Source: an uncultured Bacteroidota bacterium (GTDB lineage: Bacteria > Bacteroidota > Bacteroidia > Chitinophagales > Chitinophagaceae). From it: a stretch of DNA of 57,361 bases. A program made the translations under genes and the position numbers. Positions 27,444 to 37,109 of this stretch are shown one piece after another (position 1 is the first letter of the stretch; each line of letters begins with the position of its first letter). Below the pieces are notes generated by a model. That model saw only the letters and a list, made by a program, of their open reading frames with translations, ran no database searches and was not told the origin of the DNA. The DNA lies in contig CAIVEW010000067.1 of the NCBI GenBank assembly GCA_903905065.1, positions 1-57,361 on the forward strand, in the 5' to 3' direction.

Positions 27444-28462
27444 TACTCATAGACGCATTATATATAAACAAAGGCGGAGGGGCGGTGCTGTTGCAATACC
27501 TTATTGAAAAAATATTAGAGCACCCGGAGAAAGATAAGTTCTTCTTCTTGCTGGATCCCCGTTTTGATAAGCCTGCCGGGCTTGACAAGAACTACATTGT
27601 ACTTCCGAATAGCATGAAGGTCCGGAAGAAGTTTTATAAAGAAACTAAGGATAATTACACGACAGTATTTTGCTTCGCAAATACTCCCCCGCCGTTGAAA
27701 CTGAAGGCAAAAACATACACTTACCTGCACAACCAAAAGCTGCTGGAAGCACCAAGGCGAAAGTTCACCAGGATGTATTTCTCGCAATACCTAAAATACC
27801 TGGTCATAAAGCTGTTCAATAAAAACACCGACTACTTCATCGTGCAGACCAGGCATATGGCTACGGAGCTTACCAATATTGGTTTGAAAGATACCGCACA
27901 TTGCCTCATCATCCCTTTTTACGACAATAAAAAATACGTTGAGGGATCAAAACCATTTGAGAGAAGGGTGAAGGATGAGTTCGTATTTATTAGCAATCCG
28001 TCGCCACAAAAAAACTACCCCACTCTGCTTGATGCCTGGGAGTATCTTTTAGAAAAAGACCTTACCCCCCGACTGCATGTAACTATAGATGACACAGCGC
28101 CGCAATTTATAGACAGGGTAAAAGAACTGAATGGACGGGGCGCGCGTATCGTGAACCATGTGTACATAGATCCCCGTGACCTTTACTTCAATTGCCCGTA
28201 CCTTATTTTTCCATCAGTGATTGAGAGTTTCGGTTTGCCATTGATCGAAGCTGCAGAAAGCGGAATGAAGGTCATTGCTTCGGACATGCCTTATGTATAC
28301 GATGTAATAAAGCCAAGCCTCACTTTTGATCCTTACAATAAAATTGCGATCGCTGATGCCGTACTTAAAGCCATGGACCCCGACCTGCCATTCCCGGAGG
28401 TGGTTACGCGCAATGAGGTGGATAAACTGATAGCCCTGCTCCTGAATTCCTCAAAAGCTTAG
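27440..28462 (+). CDS. GT4-type glycosyltransferase
   Basis: A 340-residue GT-B enzyme beginning MILIDALYINKGGGAVLL, with VFISNPSPQKNYPTLLDAW at the domain boundary and FPSVIESFGLPLIEAAESG as the EX7E motif. The start overlaps the formyltransferase stop by 4 bp (ATGA). It is the last gene of the first half of the locus; a new promoter element follows at 28491. Confidence 0.9.
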   Translation: MILIDALYINKGGGAVLLQYLIEKILEHPEKDKFFFLLDPRFDKPAGLDKNYIVLPNSMKVRKKFYKETKDNYTTVFCFANTPPPLKLKAKTYTYLHNQKLLEAPRRKFTRMYFSQYLKYLVIKLFNKNTDYFIVQTRHMATELTNIGLKDTAHCLIIPFYDNKKYVEGSKPFERRVKDEFVFISNPSPQKNYPTLLDAWEYLLEKDLTPRLHVTIDDTAPQFIDRVKELNGRGARIVNHVYIDPRDLYFNCPYLIFPSVIESFGLPLIEAAESGMKVIASDMPYVYDVIKPSLTFDPYNKIAIADAVLKAMDPDLPFPEVVTRNEVDKLIALLLNSSKA

Positions 28463-28490
28463 GACGTAGAAAGATTTTAATGGAATAATA

Positions 28491-28498
28491 TAAATTTG
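28491..28498 (+). promoter_or_regulatory. -7 promoter element of the outer-membrane-type protein gene
   Basis: TAAATTTG matches TAnnTTTG exactly and lies 15 bp before the ATG at 28514, giving a very short leader. It separates the polysaccharide locus into two transcriptional parts. Confidence 0.5.
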
Positions 28499-28513
28499 TC
28501 GTTAAAGCCTTTT

Positions 28514-29143
28514 ATGAAAAAAACTATTTTACTCCTATCCCTGGCATTACTAAGCCTGAGCGTGTTCGCACAAAGCACCGATGGCTCGGAGCGCAAACCG
28601 TCTAAGAATGAGAAAAATAAAGTGAGGACCGGAAAATGTCCGTCTTTCTTTATTGCTTTAAGTACAGGTTGGAATAATAATACCGGCATTTTAGGCGTGA
28701 ACGCTGAGGTGCCGGTTTCCCAGCATTTCTCAGTGGACGGCGGACTGGGTCTCAGCACCTGGGGAGAGAAACTTTATGGTGGTGCGAAGTATTTTCTGAA
28801 GCCCTGCCATTTTGGGTGGGCATTTGGATCTGGACTTACCTGTAGCACCGGCCTAAAAAACTTTGACGATAACCTGCCCACCATTGACGGGTCTACGGAA
28901 CCGGTGGAATTGCAATTGAACCCACAGGTGAACCTGATGTTTGCAGCATATCGATATTGGGCTTTGGGGCGTAACAAGAGCCGGTTCTATGTTGAGCTTG
29001 GTTACTCGGTGGCACTGAACGGTAGTAACCGCTTTACACAAACAGCCGGTACCCCCATCGATGATGTTGCAACCGAGACGCTCAAAATACTTTCTCCCGG
29101 TGGAATCATTGTCGCCGTTGGTTTTTCATTTGGCGTGAAATAG
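28514..29143 (+). CDS. outer-membrane beta-barrel-like protein
   Basis: A 209-residue protein with a signal peptide (MKKTILLLSLALL...SVFAQ) followed by alternating hydrophobic/polar segments with many aromatic residues, such as FFIALSTGWNNNTGILGV, FSVDGGLGLSTWGEKLYGG and the C-terminal GIIVAVGFSFGVK. It probably forms a small eight-strand barrel in the outer membrane. I recognise no specific function. It sits inside the polysaccharide locus but has its own promoter, so its link to the locus is only positional. An in-frame TTG at 28496 was passed over. Confidence 0.72.
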   Translation: MKKTILLLSLALLSLSVFAQSTDGSERKPSKNEKNKVRTGKCPSFFIALSTGWNNNTGILGVNAEVPVSQHFSVDGGLGLSTWGEKLYGGAKYFLKPCHFGWAFGSGLTCSTGLKNFDDNLPTIDGSTEPVELQLNPQVNLMFAAYRYWALGRNKSRFYVELGYSVALNGSNRFTQTAGTPIDDVATETLKILSPGGIIVAVGFSFGVK

Positions 29144-29275
29144 AAACAAAAGTATAATATTGGCGTGTTTGTGGCCAATCCTCAATGGCCGATATTCGTT
29201 ATCTTTACCACGGAAACTGCAAATAGGTGAAGGCATTCATGTCTTCCGTTCCTTTTGCTGCTAAGCGATTATACA

Positions 29276-31387
29276 TTGAAACAAATCATTCAATCTTTTA
29301 AAAGCGGGGAAACTGTTTTAGAAGAAGTGCCTGCTCCTAAGGTGAGGAAGGGACATGTGCTGATCAAAACAACACGCAGCCTCGTTTCCATAGGAACTGA
29401 GCGCATGCTGGTTGAATTTGGCAGGGCAAATATGCTTCAGAAAGCCCGCCAGCAGCCAGATAGGGTGAAACAGGTACTCACCAAAATAAAAACAGAAGGA
29501 TTAAAACCAACACTTACGGCAGTATTTAATAAGCTGGGGCAGCCCCTGCCGCTTGGGTATTGCAATGTAGGCAAGGTGATAGCGGTGGGTGATAGCGTTA
29601 CGGACTTTAAGACCGGCGACCGGGTGGCCAGCAACGGGCAACATGCAGAATTTGTATGTGTACCTAAAAACCTATGCGCCCATATACCAGATAATGTGAG
29701 TGACGACGAAGCCGCATTTACAGTTATTGGCTCAATAGGTTTGCAGGGAATACGTCTGTGTGATCCGCAGCTCGGCGAAACAATCGTCGTAGTAGGCCTG
29801 GGGCTTATAGGGTTGATAACTGCAGAGCTTTTGGTAGCCAATGGCTGCCGGGTTATAGGCATAGACCTTGACGCCAATAAAATTGAGATCGCAAAGAAAA
29901 AAGGGATTATTGCTATAAACCCTTGGGATGGTGCAAACACCGTGAAGTTGGTAACAGAGCTCACGGATGGTGCAGGCGCAGATGGAGTCATCATTACGGC
30001 GTCTGCAAAAACAGACGAAATTATTGCGGATGCAGCAAAGATGAGCCGTAAACGTGGACGTATTATACTTGTGGGCGTTGTAGGGCTGAACATCAGCCGT
30101 GCAGACTTTTATGAAAAGGAGTTAACCTTCCAGGTCTCCTGCTCATACGGGCCTGGCCGGTATGACGACAGCTATGAGAAAGCGGGTATAGACTATCCGC
30201 TTCCATATGTGCGCTGGACGGAACAGCGCAACTTTAAGGCATTGCTGCAAACAATAAGCAGCGGCAGGCTTGAAGTAAAATCCCTGATAACAGAACGCGT
30301 GCCGCTGAGTGAATACCAAAAGATATATTCAAACATCAGCAGCGGTTCGTCTATAGCTTCCATACTTGAATATCCCGAAGACAGTAACCCCGCTGATACC
30401 GTAAATATTACCAGTGGACCTTTTGCGCCAGGCAAGGGGGGGATCGGTATCATTGGCGCCGGCAACTTTACCGCTATGACCATGCTGCCCGCGTTGGCAT
30501 CCGTTGGAGCGCCGTTATATACTATAGCCAGCGCATCTGGCCTTACGGGCACGTCACTGGCCAAAAAATATAAGATAGGTAATAGTACGACGGATTATAA
30601 AAGCTTACTTAACGACCCGGCCATAGACCTGGTAATGATAACCACACGGCACAATGAGCATGCACATATGGCTGCGGAATGCCTTAGTGCCGGAAAGCAT
30701 GTGTTTGTAGAGAAACCGCTCGCCCTGAGCAGGGAAGAACTTGACAATGTATTAGCTGCATACAACGGTACCAGAACATTGACCGTGGGCTTCAACCGGC
30801 GTTTTTCGCCGCACATGCAGCGCGTGAAGCAATTGGTTGGTAGCGCGCAAATGAATGTGGTGGCAACGATGAATGCCGGAAATATCCCAGCCAATGTATG
30901 GGTGCATGACCTGAAAACCGGCGGTGGACGAATAGTGGGTGAGGCATGCCATTACATGGACCTGATCACTTTTCTCACGGGCAGCAAAATAAAGGCGGTC
31001 TGTATGAATGCAATGGGCGAAAACCCACAGGCCAATACCGATAATGCGTCCATACTGTTGCAATACGAGAATGGGAGTACCGGAGTGATCAACTATTTTG
31101 CGAACGGATCGAAGGCATATTCCAAAGAAAGGATAGAAGTATATGCACAGGAGCGCACGATAATTACCGATAACTTTATGGTAACCGAAGGCTTTGGTAC
31201 AAAAGGGTTTTCTAAGCTGAAAACGAACCTGGATAAAGGACACAATGCCCAGTTCAGGTTATTGGTAGAACGAGTGAAGAACGGTGGTGCACCATTGATC
31301 CCAATGGACGAAATTGTAAATACTACGTTGGCATCTTTCGCAGCGATAGAAAGTTTGATGACTAGGGAGTGGGTGGCCGTAAAGTAG
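29276..31387 (+). CDS. bi-domain oxidoreductase (zinc-type alcohol dehydrogenase fused to Gfo/Idh/MocA)
   Basis: A ~704-residue fusion. Residues ~1-360 resemble medium-chain alcohol dehydrogenases: KGHVLIKTTRSLVSIGTE, DRVASNGQHAEFVCVP and the NAD(P) motif VVVGLGLIGLITAELL. Residues ~385-704 are a Gfo/Idh/MocA oxidoreductase: IGIIGAGNFTAMTMLP, then HVFVEKPLA with the conserved EKP, then GFNRRFSPH and EACHYMDL. Proteins of this build recur in polysaccharide loci but their substrate is unsettled; a nucleotide-sugar oxidation/reduction is likely. Homologues usually begin MKQIIQSFK, so I take TTG 29276 as the start, although a longer TTG start at 29255 exists. WecB follows 52 bp downstream. Confidence 0.88.
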   Translation: MKQIIQSFKSGETVLEEVPAPKVRKGHVLIKTTRSLVSIGTERMLVEFGRANMLQKARQQPDRVKQVLTKIKTEGLKPTLTAVFNKLGQPLPLGYCNVGKVIAVGDSVTDFKTGDRVASNGQHAEFVCVPKNLCAHIPDNVSDDEAAFTVIGSIGLQGIRLCDPQLGETIVVVGLGLIGLITAELLVANGCRVIGIDLDANKIEIAKKKGIIAINPWDGANTVKLVTELTDGAGADGVIITASAKTDEIIADAAKMSRKRGRIILVGVVGLNISRADFYEKELTFQVSCSYGPGRYDDSYEKAGIDYPLPYVRWTEQRNFKALLQTISSGRLEVKSLITERVPLSEYQKIYSNISSGSSIASILEYPEDSNPADTVNITSGPFAPGKGGIGIIGAGNFTAMTMLPALASVGAPLYTIASASGLTGTSLAKKYKIGNSTTDYKSLLNDPAIDLVMITTRHNEHAHMAAECLSAGKHVFVEKPLALSREELDNVLAAYNGTRTLTVGFNRRFSPHMQRVKQLVGSAQMNVVATMNAGNIPANVWVHDLKTGGGRIVGEACHYMDLITFLTGSKIKAVCMNAMGENPQANTDNASILLQYENGSTGVINYFANGSKAYSKERIEVYAQERTIITDNFMVTEGFGTKGFSKLKTNLDKGHNAQFRLLVERVKNGGAPLIPMDEIVNTTLASFAAIESLMTREWVAVK

Positions 31388-31439
31388 ATTGATAAAATAA
31401 TTAAAAATAAGGAGAAGCCCGTTTAGGGGTTTGCGGTTT

Positions 31440-32540
31440 ATGTTAGTAGACATTATAGCAGGGGCAAGGCCAAATTTTATTAAAATTGCACCCATCATTG
31501 AGGCCATAGAAACGATTCGGGCGACAGGCGTAGATATGAACTACAGGCTGGTACATACGGGGCAGCATTATGACAAAAAAATGAGTGGTGATTTTTTTGA
31601 GCAGCTCGGCATCCCCGCGCCGCACCATAACCTGGAAGTTGGCTCCGGAACACAGGCGGAGCAAACGGGCAAAATAATGATAGGCTATGAAAAGCTATTG
31701 CTCGACACACCATGCGACCTTTGTGTAGTTGTAGGCGATGTAACATCCACCATGGCGTGTTCTATAGCAGCGAAGAAGGTGAACAACACGAAAGTGGCCC
31801 ACGTGGAAGGCGGCATCCGGTCGGGCGACTGGACCATGCCGGAGGAGATCAACCGCATAGTGACAGATTCGATAACTGATTATTTTTTCACGACCTCGGA
31901 CGTCGCCAATAATAATCTTCACAAGGCCGGAGTGGCAGACAGCCAGGTATTTTTTGTAGGCAATACCATGATCGATACCTTGTTCAAGCAGATGCCGCGG
32001 TTCGTAAAACCGGAACTATGGGATAAATTCGGGCTTGAAGAAAAGGGTTACATCATGATGACCCTCCACCGTCCGGCAAACGTGGACGATAAAGAAAAAC
32101 TTAAGGAACTGATTACAGAAATTATTCGTTCATCGCAGGGCATACCCGTTATCTTTCCGGTACACCCACGTACCGCCAAAATATTGGAAACGCTCGCGAT
32201 AGAAGCAAATAATCTGCATGTAATCGATCCTTTGGGCTATCTTGAGTTCAATTACCTGGTGAAAAACGCCAAAGCAGTTATTACGGACTCTGGTGGAATA
32301 ACCGAAGAAGCAACAGTGATGAGTGTGCCTTGCATGACGCTGAGGGACAGTACAGAGCGTCCCGAAACCTGCACAATAGGCACGAATGAATTGCTGGGCA
32401 CCGACCCAAAAAGTATTGCACCGGCATTTGAAAAACTATTTTCCGGGCAGTGGAAGAAGGGAGCAATACCTGAACTCTGGGACGGCAAAACATCGGGAAG
32501 AATTGTAAACCATATTGCCCGGATATTTGGTTTGAGTTAA
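31440..32540 (+). CDS. wecB: UDP-N-acetylglucosamine 2-epimerase (non-hydrolysing)
   Basis: A 366-residue epimerase interconverting UDP-GlcNAc and UDP-ManNAc. Family motifs: GARPNFIKIAPIIEA near the N-terminus, HTGQHYD, HVEGGIRSGDW, MPEEINRIVTDSITDYFF, and ITDSGGITEEA near the C-terminus. It supplies a ManNAc-type precursor for the locus; ManNAcA would need a WecC dehydrogenase, which is not visible in the window. The ORF can begin at TTG 31431, but ATG 31440 (MLVDIIAG) is preferred. The sensor kinase gene follows after 9 bp. Confidence 0.93.
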   Translation: MLVDIIAGARPNFIKIAPIIEAIETIRATGVDMNYRLVHTGQHYDKKMSGDFFEQLGIPAPHHNLEVGSGTQAEQTGKIMIGYEKLLLDTPCDLCVVVGDVTSTMACSIAAKKVNNTKVAHVEGGIRSGDWTMPEEINRIVTDSITDYFFTTSDVANNNLHKAGVADSQVFFVGNTMIDTLFKQMPRFVKPELWDKFGLEEKGYIMMTLHRPANVDDKEKLKELITEIIRSSQGIPVIFPVHPRTAKILETLAIEANNLHVIDPLGYLEFNYLVKNAKAVITDSGGITEEATVMSVPCMTLRDSTERPETCTIGTNELLGTDPKSIAPAFEKLFSGQWKKGAIPELWDGKTSGRIVNHIARIFGLS

Positions 32541-32549
32541 GTTTGATGT

Positions 32550-35204
32550 ATGATCAAGAGCCAGTCAAGGGATGTTGAAACGATCGCAAATGCATTGCTG
32601 CAGTTGAGTGATATTGTCGTGGAGATATCTAAGGATCATGTCATCGAGACGATATGGGAAAGTACCAGCTACAAATTGGCCGATAAAAGCCGTTTTCTTG
32701 GCAGGAAGATAGTTGACTCTGGCAACGAAAAAATACTCGGCGAAATAGACAACCTCGTTAAAAAGAGCTTTGAAAGCCGCGAAAATGGCGGCATCGAATA
32801 TACGATCTCGCACGAGCAGTATACCGCAACTTACGGCATCCGGGTCTTACCCATACATCCCGACAAGGAGTTTTTGTTTGTGGTGATAAAGAACCTTTCT
32901 AAGAAGGAAGGCGTATCGTTAATCGAGGATAAATGGAAGCTTGCGCTCGACGCTGCGGGCGACGGTATGTGGGACGTTAACCTCCAAACCGATAAAATCT
33001 ATTTTTCTGACAAATGGCACGAAGAATTCGGCTATTCTGCTTCGGAAATAACCACCCGAACTCAATGGGCTTCCAAGGTGCATCCGGACGACATGCCGCA
33101 TTACTTAAAATTGCGGGAAGACTACTTGTCCGGCAAAACGCCATCGTTCAACGTAGAATTCAGGTATTTGTGTAAGGACGGCTCTTATAAATGGATATTG
33201 AGCCGTGGAATTGCCGTTTCTTTCACCCAGGATGGAAAGCCTTTGCGATTCGTTGGCACACAAACAGATATCACAAATAGGAAAATAGCGGAAGAAAGAT
33301 ATTCGGGCGCAGCAGAACTGTTATCAAAGCTTATCAATAGTCTGCAGAACGGGATTTTAGTTACCGATGAATCCCGGAAAATTATTTTCGCAAACCAGAT
33401 GTTTTGTACAATGTACAATATCAAAGGTTCGCCGGACCAACTGGTAGGAAAAGATGTTAGTAAGAGTCTTGGTATCAGCAAATACTTTTATAAGGAACCG
33501 GAGAAATTCCCAAAGCGCACCGACGAGATCCTGGAGAAAAATGAAATAGTCCTCGAGGAAAACTGGACGCTTGCAGATGGCAGGATCTTTACGCGAGATT
33601 ACATACCGCTTACATTCGGTAATAACTATAAAGGAGGCATTTGGAAATTCACGGATGTTACCGACCAAAAGAACGAAGAAAAGAAACTCGAAGAGCAGCG
33701 CATGTTTTATGAGCAGGTACTGAACTCAATTGCCGCTGATATCGTCGTGTTTGATGCAAAACAACGCTACTTGTTTATCAACCCTGTAGCTATCAAAGAT
33801 GCCGAATTGCGGCAATGGCTGATCGGCAAAACGGACGAGGATTATTGCAGGCTGAAAGGCAAGCCGATGTCTATTTCGGAAAGAAGGCGTGAGATATTCT
33901 ATGCGGCAGAAAATGAGCGTCACTCCATACAATGGGAAGAGAAGCTGCACAGCCCAACAGGGGAGATCGAATACCATCTCCGGAATATGTTCCCTGTGTT
34001 CAATAAAGATGGAAAGCTCCAGATGATGATCGGTTACGGGCTGAACATTACCGATCGCATACTGGCCGAACAAGCCCTGAAAACAAGCAGGGATACCTTC
34101 GCAAATGCCTTCGATTATTCCGGCATTGGAATGGCCCTCATAAGCCCGGAGGGCAGATGGCTGGACGTAAACAATGTGTTGTGCGATATGATCGGGTATC
34201 AAAAAGACGAACTCCTCCGGCTTACAATCGAGGATATCACCTACCCAGATGATCTGCACAACGACCACACGCTTGTAAAGAAACTGCTGACGCGGCAGAT
34301 ATCTACTTACAATATTGAGAAGCGGTATATTTCGAAGAAAAAGAAGATCATTTTAGTTTCCCTGACAGTGTCGATGGTATGGAACAATGATGATTCTCCA
34401 CGATTTGTGATCGCCCAGGTGTTGGACATTACAAAAAGAAAGGAGCTGGAAAATGAATTGCAACGGAAGAACGCTGAAATGGAGGCTACGAGGATAAACC
34501 TCATCAATAAGATAACGCAGCTCGAGGACCTCAGCCACATCATAGCCCATAATTTACGCGGCCCCGCTGCCAACATAAAAATGCTGTCCCGGGCTTTATC
34601 AGCAAAATACAAAGGAGATTCCTCAGAATCTGAGAACTCGATCAGCGAGCTTTTCACGCAGGAAGAGGCGCTGGAACTGATAGAAGAAAGTAGTTCTGCG
34701 CTCATGAGCAGCCTTGCTACCCTGATGGAGATAACCAAGATAAAACTGGATAAGGAAATACCCTATAACGATTGTAATATCGCCGAATTGGTAAGCGATA
34801 TTACTACGCAGTTGTACAGTACTATTTTTGAGAAGCATGCTAACATTATTCTCAATCTCGAGATCAACAATGTAAGGTACCCTAAGGCCTACCTCGAAAA
34901 CATACTCTACAATTTTATGAGTAATTCGCTGAAATATTGCAGGCCGGACGTATCACCCGAGATCACGATCAGCACTCATATGAAAGGTGATAAGGTACAG
35001 CTCGCCGTAAAAGACAATGGATTAGGTATTGACATGAGCAAATACGCGGACAGGATATTTAAGCTGAACGCTGTATTCCACCAGGGCTACGACAGCAAGG
35101 GTGTGGGCCTTTATATCACGAAAACACAAGTAGAATCACTGGGCGGAAAAATAGAAGTGAAGAGCAAGGTAAATGAAGGCACAGAATTCATTGTAACCCT
35201 TTGA
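32550..35204 (+). CDS. multi-PAS sensor histidine kinase, cytoplasmic
   Basis: An 884-residue kinase with no signal peptide or membrane segment. After a divergent N-terminal PAS-like region (about 10-115) come four PAS domains (about 120-245, 255-370, 380-505, 515-635). Several end in PAC signatures such as FVGTQTDITNRK and IGYGLNITDR. A short coiled coil leads to the phospho-acceptor box IAHNLRGPAANI (His about 667). The ATPase domain has NFMSNSLKYC, VKDNGLGID and GVGLYITKTQVESLGG. There is no receiver or DNA-binding domain, and no response regulator is adjacent. Gaps of 9 bp on each side tie it to wecB and the heparinase gene, so it is expressed with the polysaccharide enzymes. Confidence 0.92.
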   Translation: MIKSQSRDVETIANALLQLSDIVVEISKDHVIETIWESTSYKLADKSRFLGRKIVDSGNEKILGEIDNLVKKSFESRENGGIEYTISHEQYTATYGIRVLPIHPDKEFLFVVIKNLSKKEGVSLIEDKWKLALDAAGDGMWDVNLQTDKIYFSDKWHEEFGYSASEITTRTQWASKVHPDDMPHYLKLREDYLSGKTPSFNVEFRYLCKDGSYKWILSRGIAVSFTQDGKPLRFVGTQTDITNRKIAEERYSGAAELLSKLINSLQNGILVTDESRKIIFANQMFCTMYNIKGSPDQLVGKDVSKSLGISKYFYKEPEKFPKRTDEILEKNEIVLEENWTLADGRIFTRDYIPLTFGNNYKGGIWKFTDVTDQKNEEKKLEEQRMFYEQVLNSIAADIVVFDAKQRYLFINPVAIKDAELRQWLIGKTDEDYCRLKGKPMSISERRREIFYAAENERHSIQWEEKLHSPTGEIEYHLRNMFPVFNKDGKLQMMIGYGLNITDRILAEQALKTSRDTFANAFDYSGIGMALISPEGRWLDVNNVLCDMIGYQKDELLRLTIEDITYPDDLHNDHTLVKKLLTRQISTYNIEKRYISKKKKIILVSLTVSMVWNNDDSPRFVIAQVLDITKRKELENELQRKNAEMEATRINLINKITQLEDLSHIIAHNLRGPAANIKMLSRALSAKYKGDSSESENSISELFTQEEALELIEESSSALMSSLATLMEITKIKLDKEIPYNDCNIAELVSDITTQLYSTIFEKHANIILNLEINNVRYPKAYLENILYNFMSNSLKYCRPDVSPEITISTHMKGDKVQLAVKDNGLGIDMSKYADRIFKLNAVFHQGYDSKGVGLYITKTQVESLGGKIEVKSKVNEGTEFIVTL

Positions 35205-35213
35205 CGTGAACAG

Positions 35214-37109
35214 ATGGCGGGCAGACTAAGCAAAGTAATTAACCTTTTTGGTAACATGGGTTGGCGGTACGTAAGTTTCCGCTCGCGTTACGAACTGATG
35301 CGCCGAAGCGGCCTGCTGAAAAGAAAGTTCCCCATCGATCCACCATACGAACAATACTATACACTTGAGCAGTGGAAACAGCAACCTGCTCAATTTTTCT
35401 TTCGTGACAGGGAATCAATTGCACTTTTACGCAACCCTGCACCGGAACTAAAAGAAAATATAGACAACATAAAAAACGGAATTTTCTTGTTGTTTAACAG
35501 TGTGCGCATGGACCTCGGAAAGAACTACGACTGGGTCACCAACCCCGATTCCGGCCACAGATACGATGTCACTAAACATTGGACGGAAATAGCCGATTAT
35601 TCCAAAGAAGCAGGTGATATAAAATTTGTCTGGGAAAAATCGCGGTTCTCTTATCTCTATGATGTCATCCGTTACGATTATCATTATCAGGAAGATCAGG
35701 CCGAATTTGTATTTAGTGAAATACACTCTTGGATAAAAAACAACCCCATTAATCGCGGGCCCAACTACCGCTGCAGCCAGGAGATGTCTCTACGTGTTTT
35801 GAATTGGGTTTTCGCACTTTATTATTACCGCAACTCGCCTCATCTCACAGCTGAGGTATTTAACGAAATGCAGCATGTTATATACTGGCACATGGATCAC
35901 GTATACAACAACATCAATTTCTCCCGCATAGCCGTGCGTAACAACCATGCGATAACAGAAACTTTGACGCTGTACCTGACTGGTATATTCTTTCCGTCCA
36001 TGCCAAGGGCAGGCACCTGGAAGAAAAAAGGAAAGGCGTGGTTTGAAGAAGAGGTCGCATACCAGGTGTACGAAGATGGCACGTATCTCCAGTTTTCGAT
36101 GAACTACCACCGGGTGGTGGTGCAATTACTTACGTGGGGTATTGCTTTGTCTGAAAAAAATGGAGAGCGGTTTGGTGACGTGATATACGACCGCGCACGG
36201 AAGTCTTTGGTATTTCTGGGGACATGCATGGTAGATAAAAATGGCTGGCTTCCGAATTATGGCGCTAATGACGGCGCTCTTTTTTTCAAATTTAGTTCCA
36301 GCCATTTCAGAGATTACAGACCACAATTACAGGCGCTGGCAGGATTGCTTGGTATACGTATTGGGTCAGACGAATTCGAAGACATTGACTGGTATGGTGT
36401 GAACAAGGAGCAGTCTGACCCACTGAAAATACAGGACGGCGTGCATAGTTTCCTGCATGGGGGATATTATATCATCAGGGAGCCCAATACCCTTACATTC
36501 ATTAAATGCGGGAGTTATAAAGACCGTCCGTCCCAGGCTGATAACCTTCATCTGGATATATGGTACAAAGGAGAGAATATATTACCCGATGCTGGCAGCT
36601 ACAAGTACAATACGGATGCACAAACCATCCGGTACTTTAGCGGAACCCAATCACACAATACGGTAATGCTGGATGATAAAGACCAGATGCTGAAGGGAGG
36701 ACGGTTTATATGGTACTACTGGACTCAGCGCAAGGCTGCCCGTCTTGAGGCAAATGAAAACAATTATCGGTTTGAGGGAGCGGTGAGTGCCCTTACTTAT
36801 ATTAAAGAAGGGATCGCCCATAAGCGCACCATAGTAAAACAAAAGGGTACGCCACAATGGGAAATAAAAGATGAAGTGACCGGAGCGCCTGATGAAATGA
36901 ACATGATACAATTGTGGCACTTGCCATTAGGCCTTAAAAACGCAGTATCGGTTACTGCCAGAAATGAGAAAGGAGAAATACTGCATTCTCAAAAAAGCGA
37001 TGGCTGGTATTCTTCCTTGTATGGACAAAAAGAAAAAACCGAAGAGCTGTATTTTACATCTGCAGACAAAAATATTGACACTTATATAACTGTTGAAACT
37101 GATAAATGA
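35214..37109 (+). CDS. heparinase II/III family polysaccharide lyase-like protein
   Basis: A 631-residue protein with the two-part architecture of the family: an alpha-helical N-terminal toroid (to about 340) and a C-terminal beta-sandwich (LHGGYYIIREPN, CGSYKDRPSQADNLHLDIW, FSGTQSHNTVMLDDKDQ). Putative catalytic residues are in AVRNNHAITET (Asn/His) and FSMNYHRVV (Tyr/His). No clear signal peptide is present, which is odd for a secreted lyase and suggests cytoplasmic or non-classical location. Such genes are often found inside polysaccharide biosynthesis loci, where they may trim or edit the product (inference). It ends with a 4-bp ATGA overlap with the next GT. Confidence 0.88.
   Translation: MAGRLSKVINLFGNMGWRYVSFRSRYELMRRSGLLKRKFPIDPPYEQYYTLEQWKQQPAQFFFRDRESIALLRNPAPELKENIDNIKNGIFLLFNSVRMDLGKNYDWVTNPDSGHRYDVTKHWTEIADYSKEAGDIKFVWEKSRFSYLYDVIRYDYHYQEDQAEFVFSEIHSWIKNNPINRGPNYRCSQEMSLRVLNWVFALYYYRNSPHLTAEVFNEMQHVIYWHMDHVYNNINFSRIAVRNNHAITETLTLYLTGIFFPSMPRAGTWKKKGKAWFEEEVAYQVYEDGTYLQFSMNYHRVVVQLLTWGIALSEKNGERFGDVIYDRARKSLVFLGTCMVDKNGWLPNYGANDGALFFKFSSSHFRDYRPQLQALAGLLGIRIGSDEFEDIDWYGVNKEQSDPLKIQDGVHSFLHGGYYIIREPNTLTFIKCGSYKDRPSQADNLHLDIWYKGENILPDAGSYKYNTDAQTIRYFSGTQSHNTVMLDDKDQMLKGGRFIWYYWTQRKAARLEANENNYRFEGAVSALTYIKEGIAHKRTIVKQKGTPQWEIKDEVTGAPDEMNMIQLWHLPLGLKNAVSVTARNEKGEILHSQKSDGWYSSLYGQKEKTEELYFTSADKNIDTYITVETDK

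Noticed and set aside
32550-35204. Hybrid kinase with receiver domain
   Set aside because: The protein ends directly after the ATPase domain; no receiver aspartate region is present.
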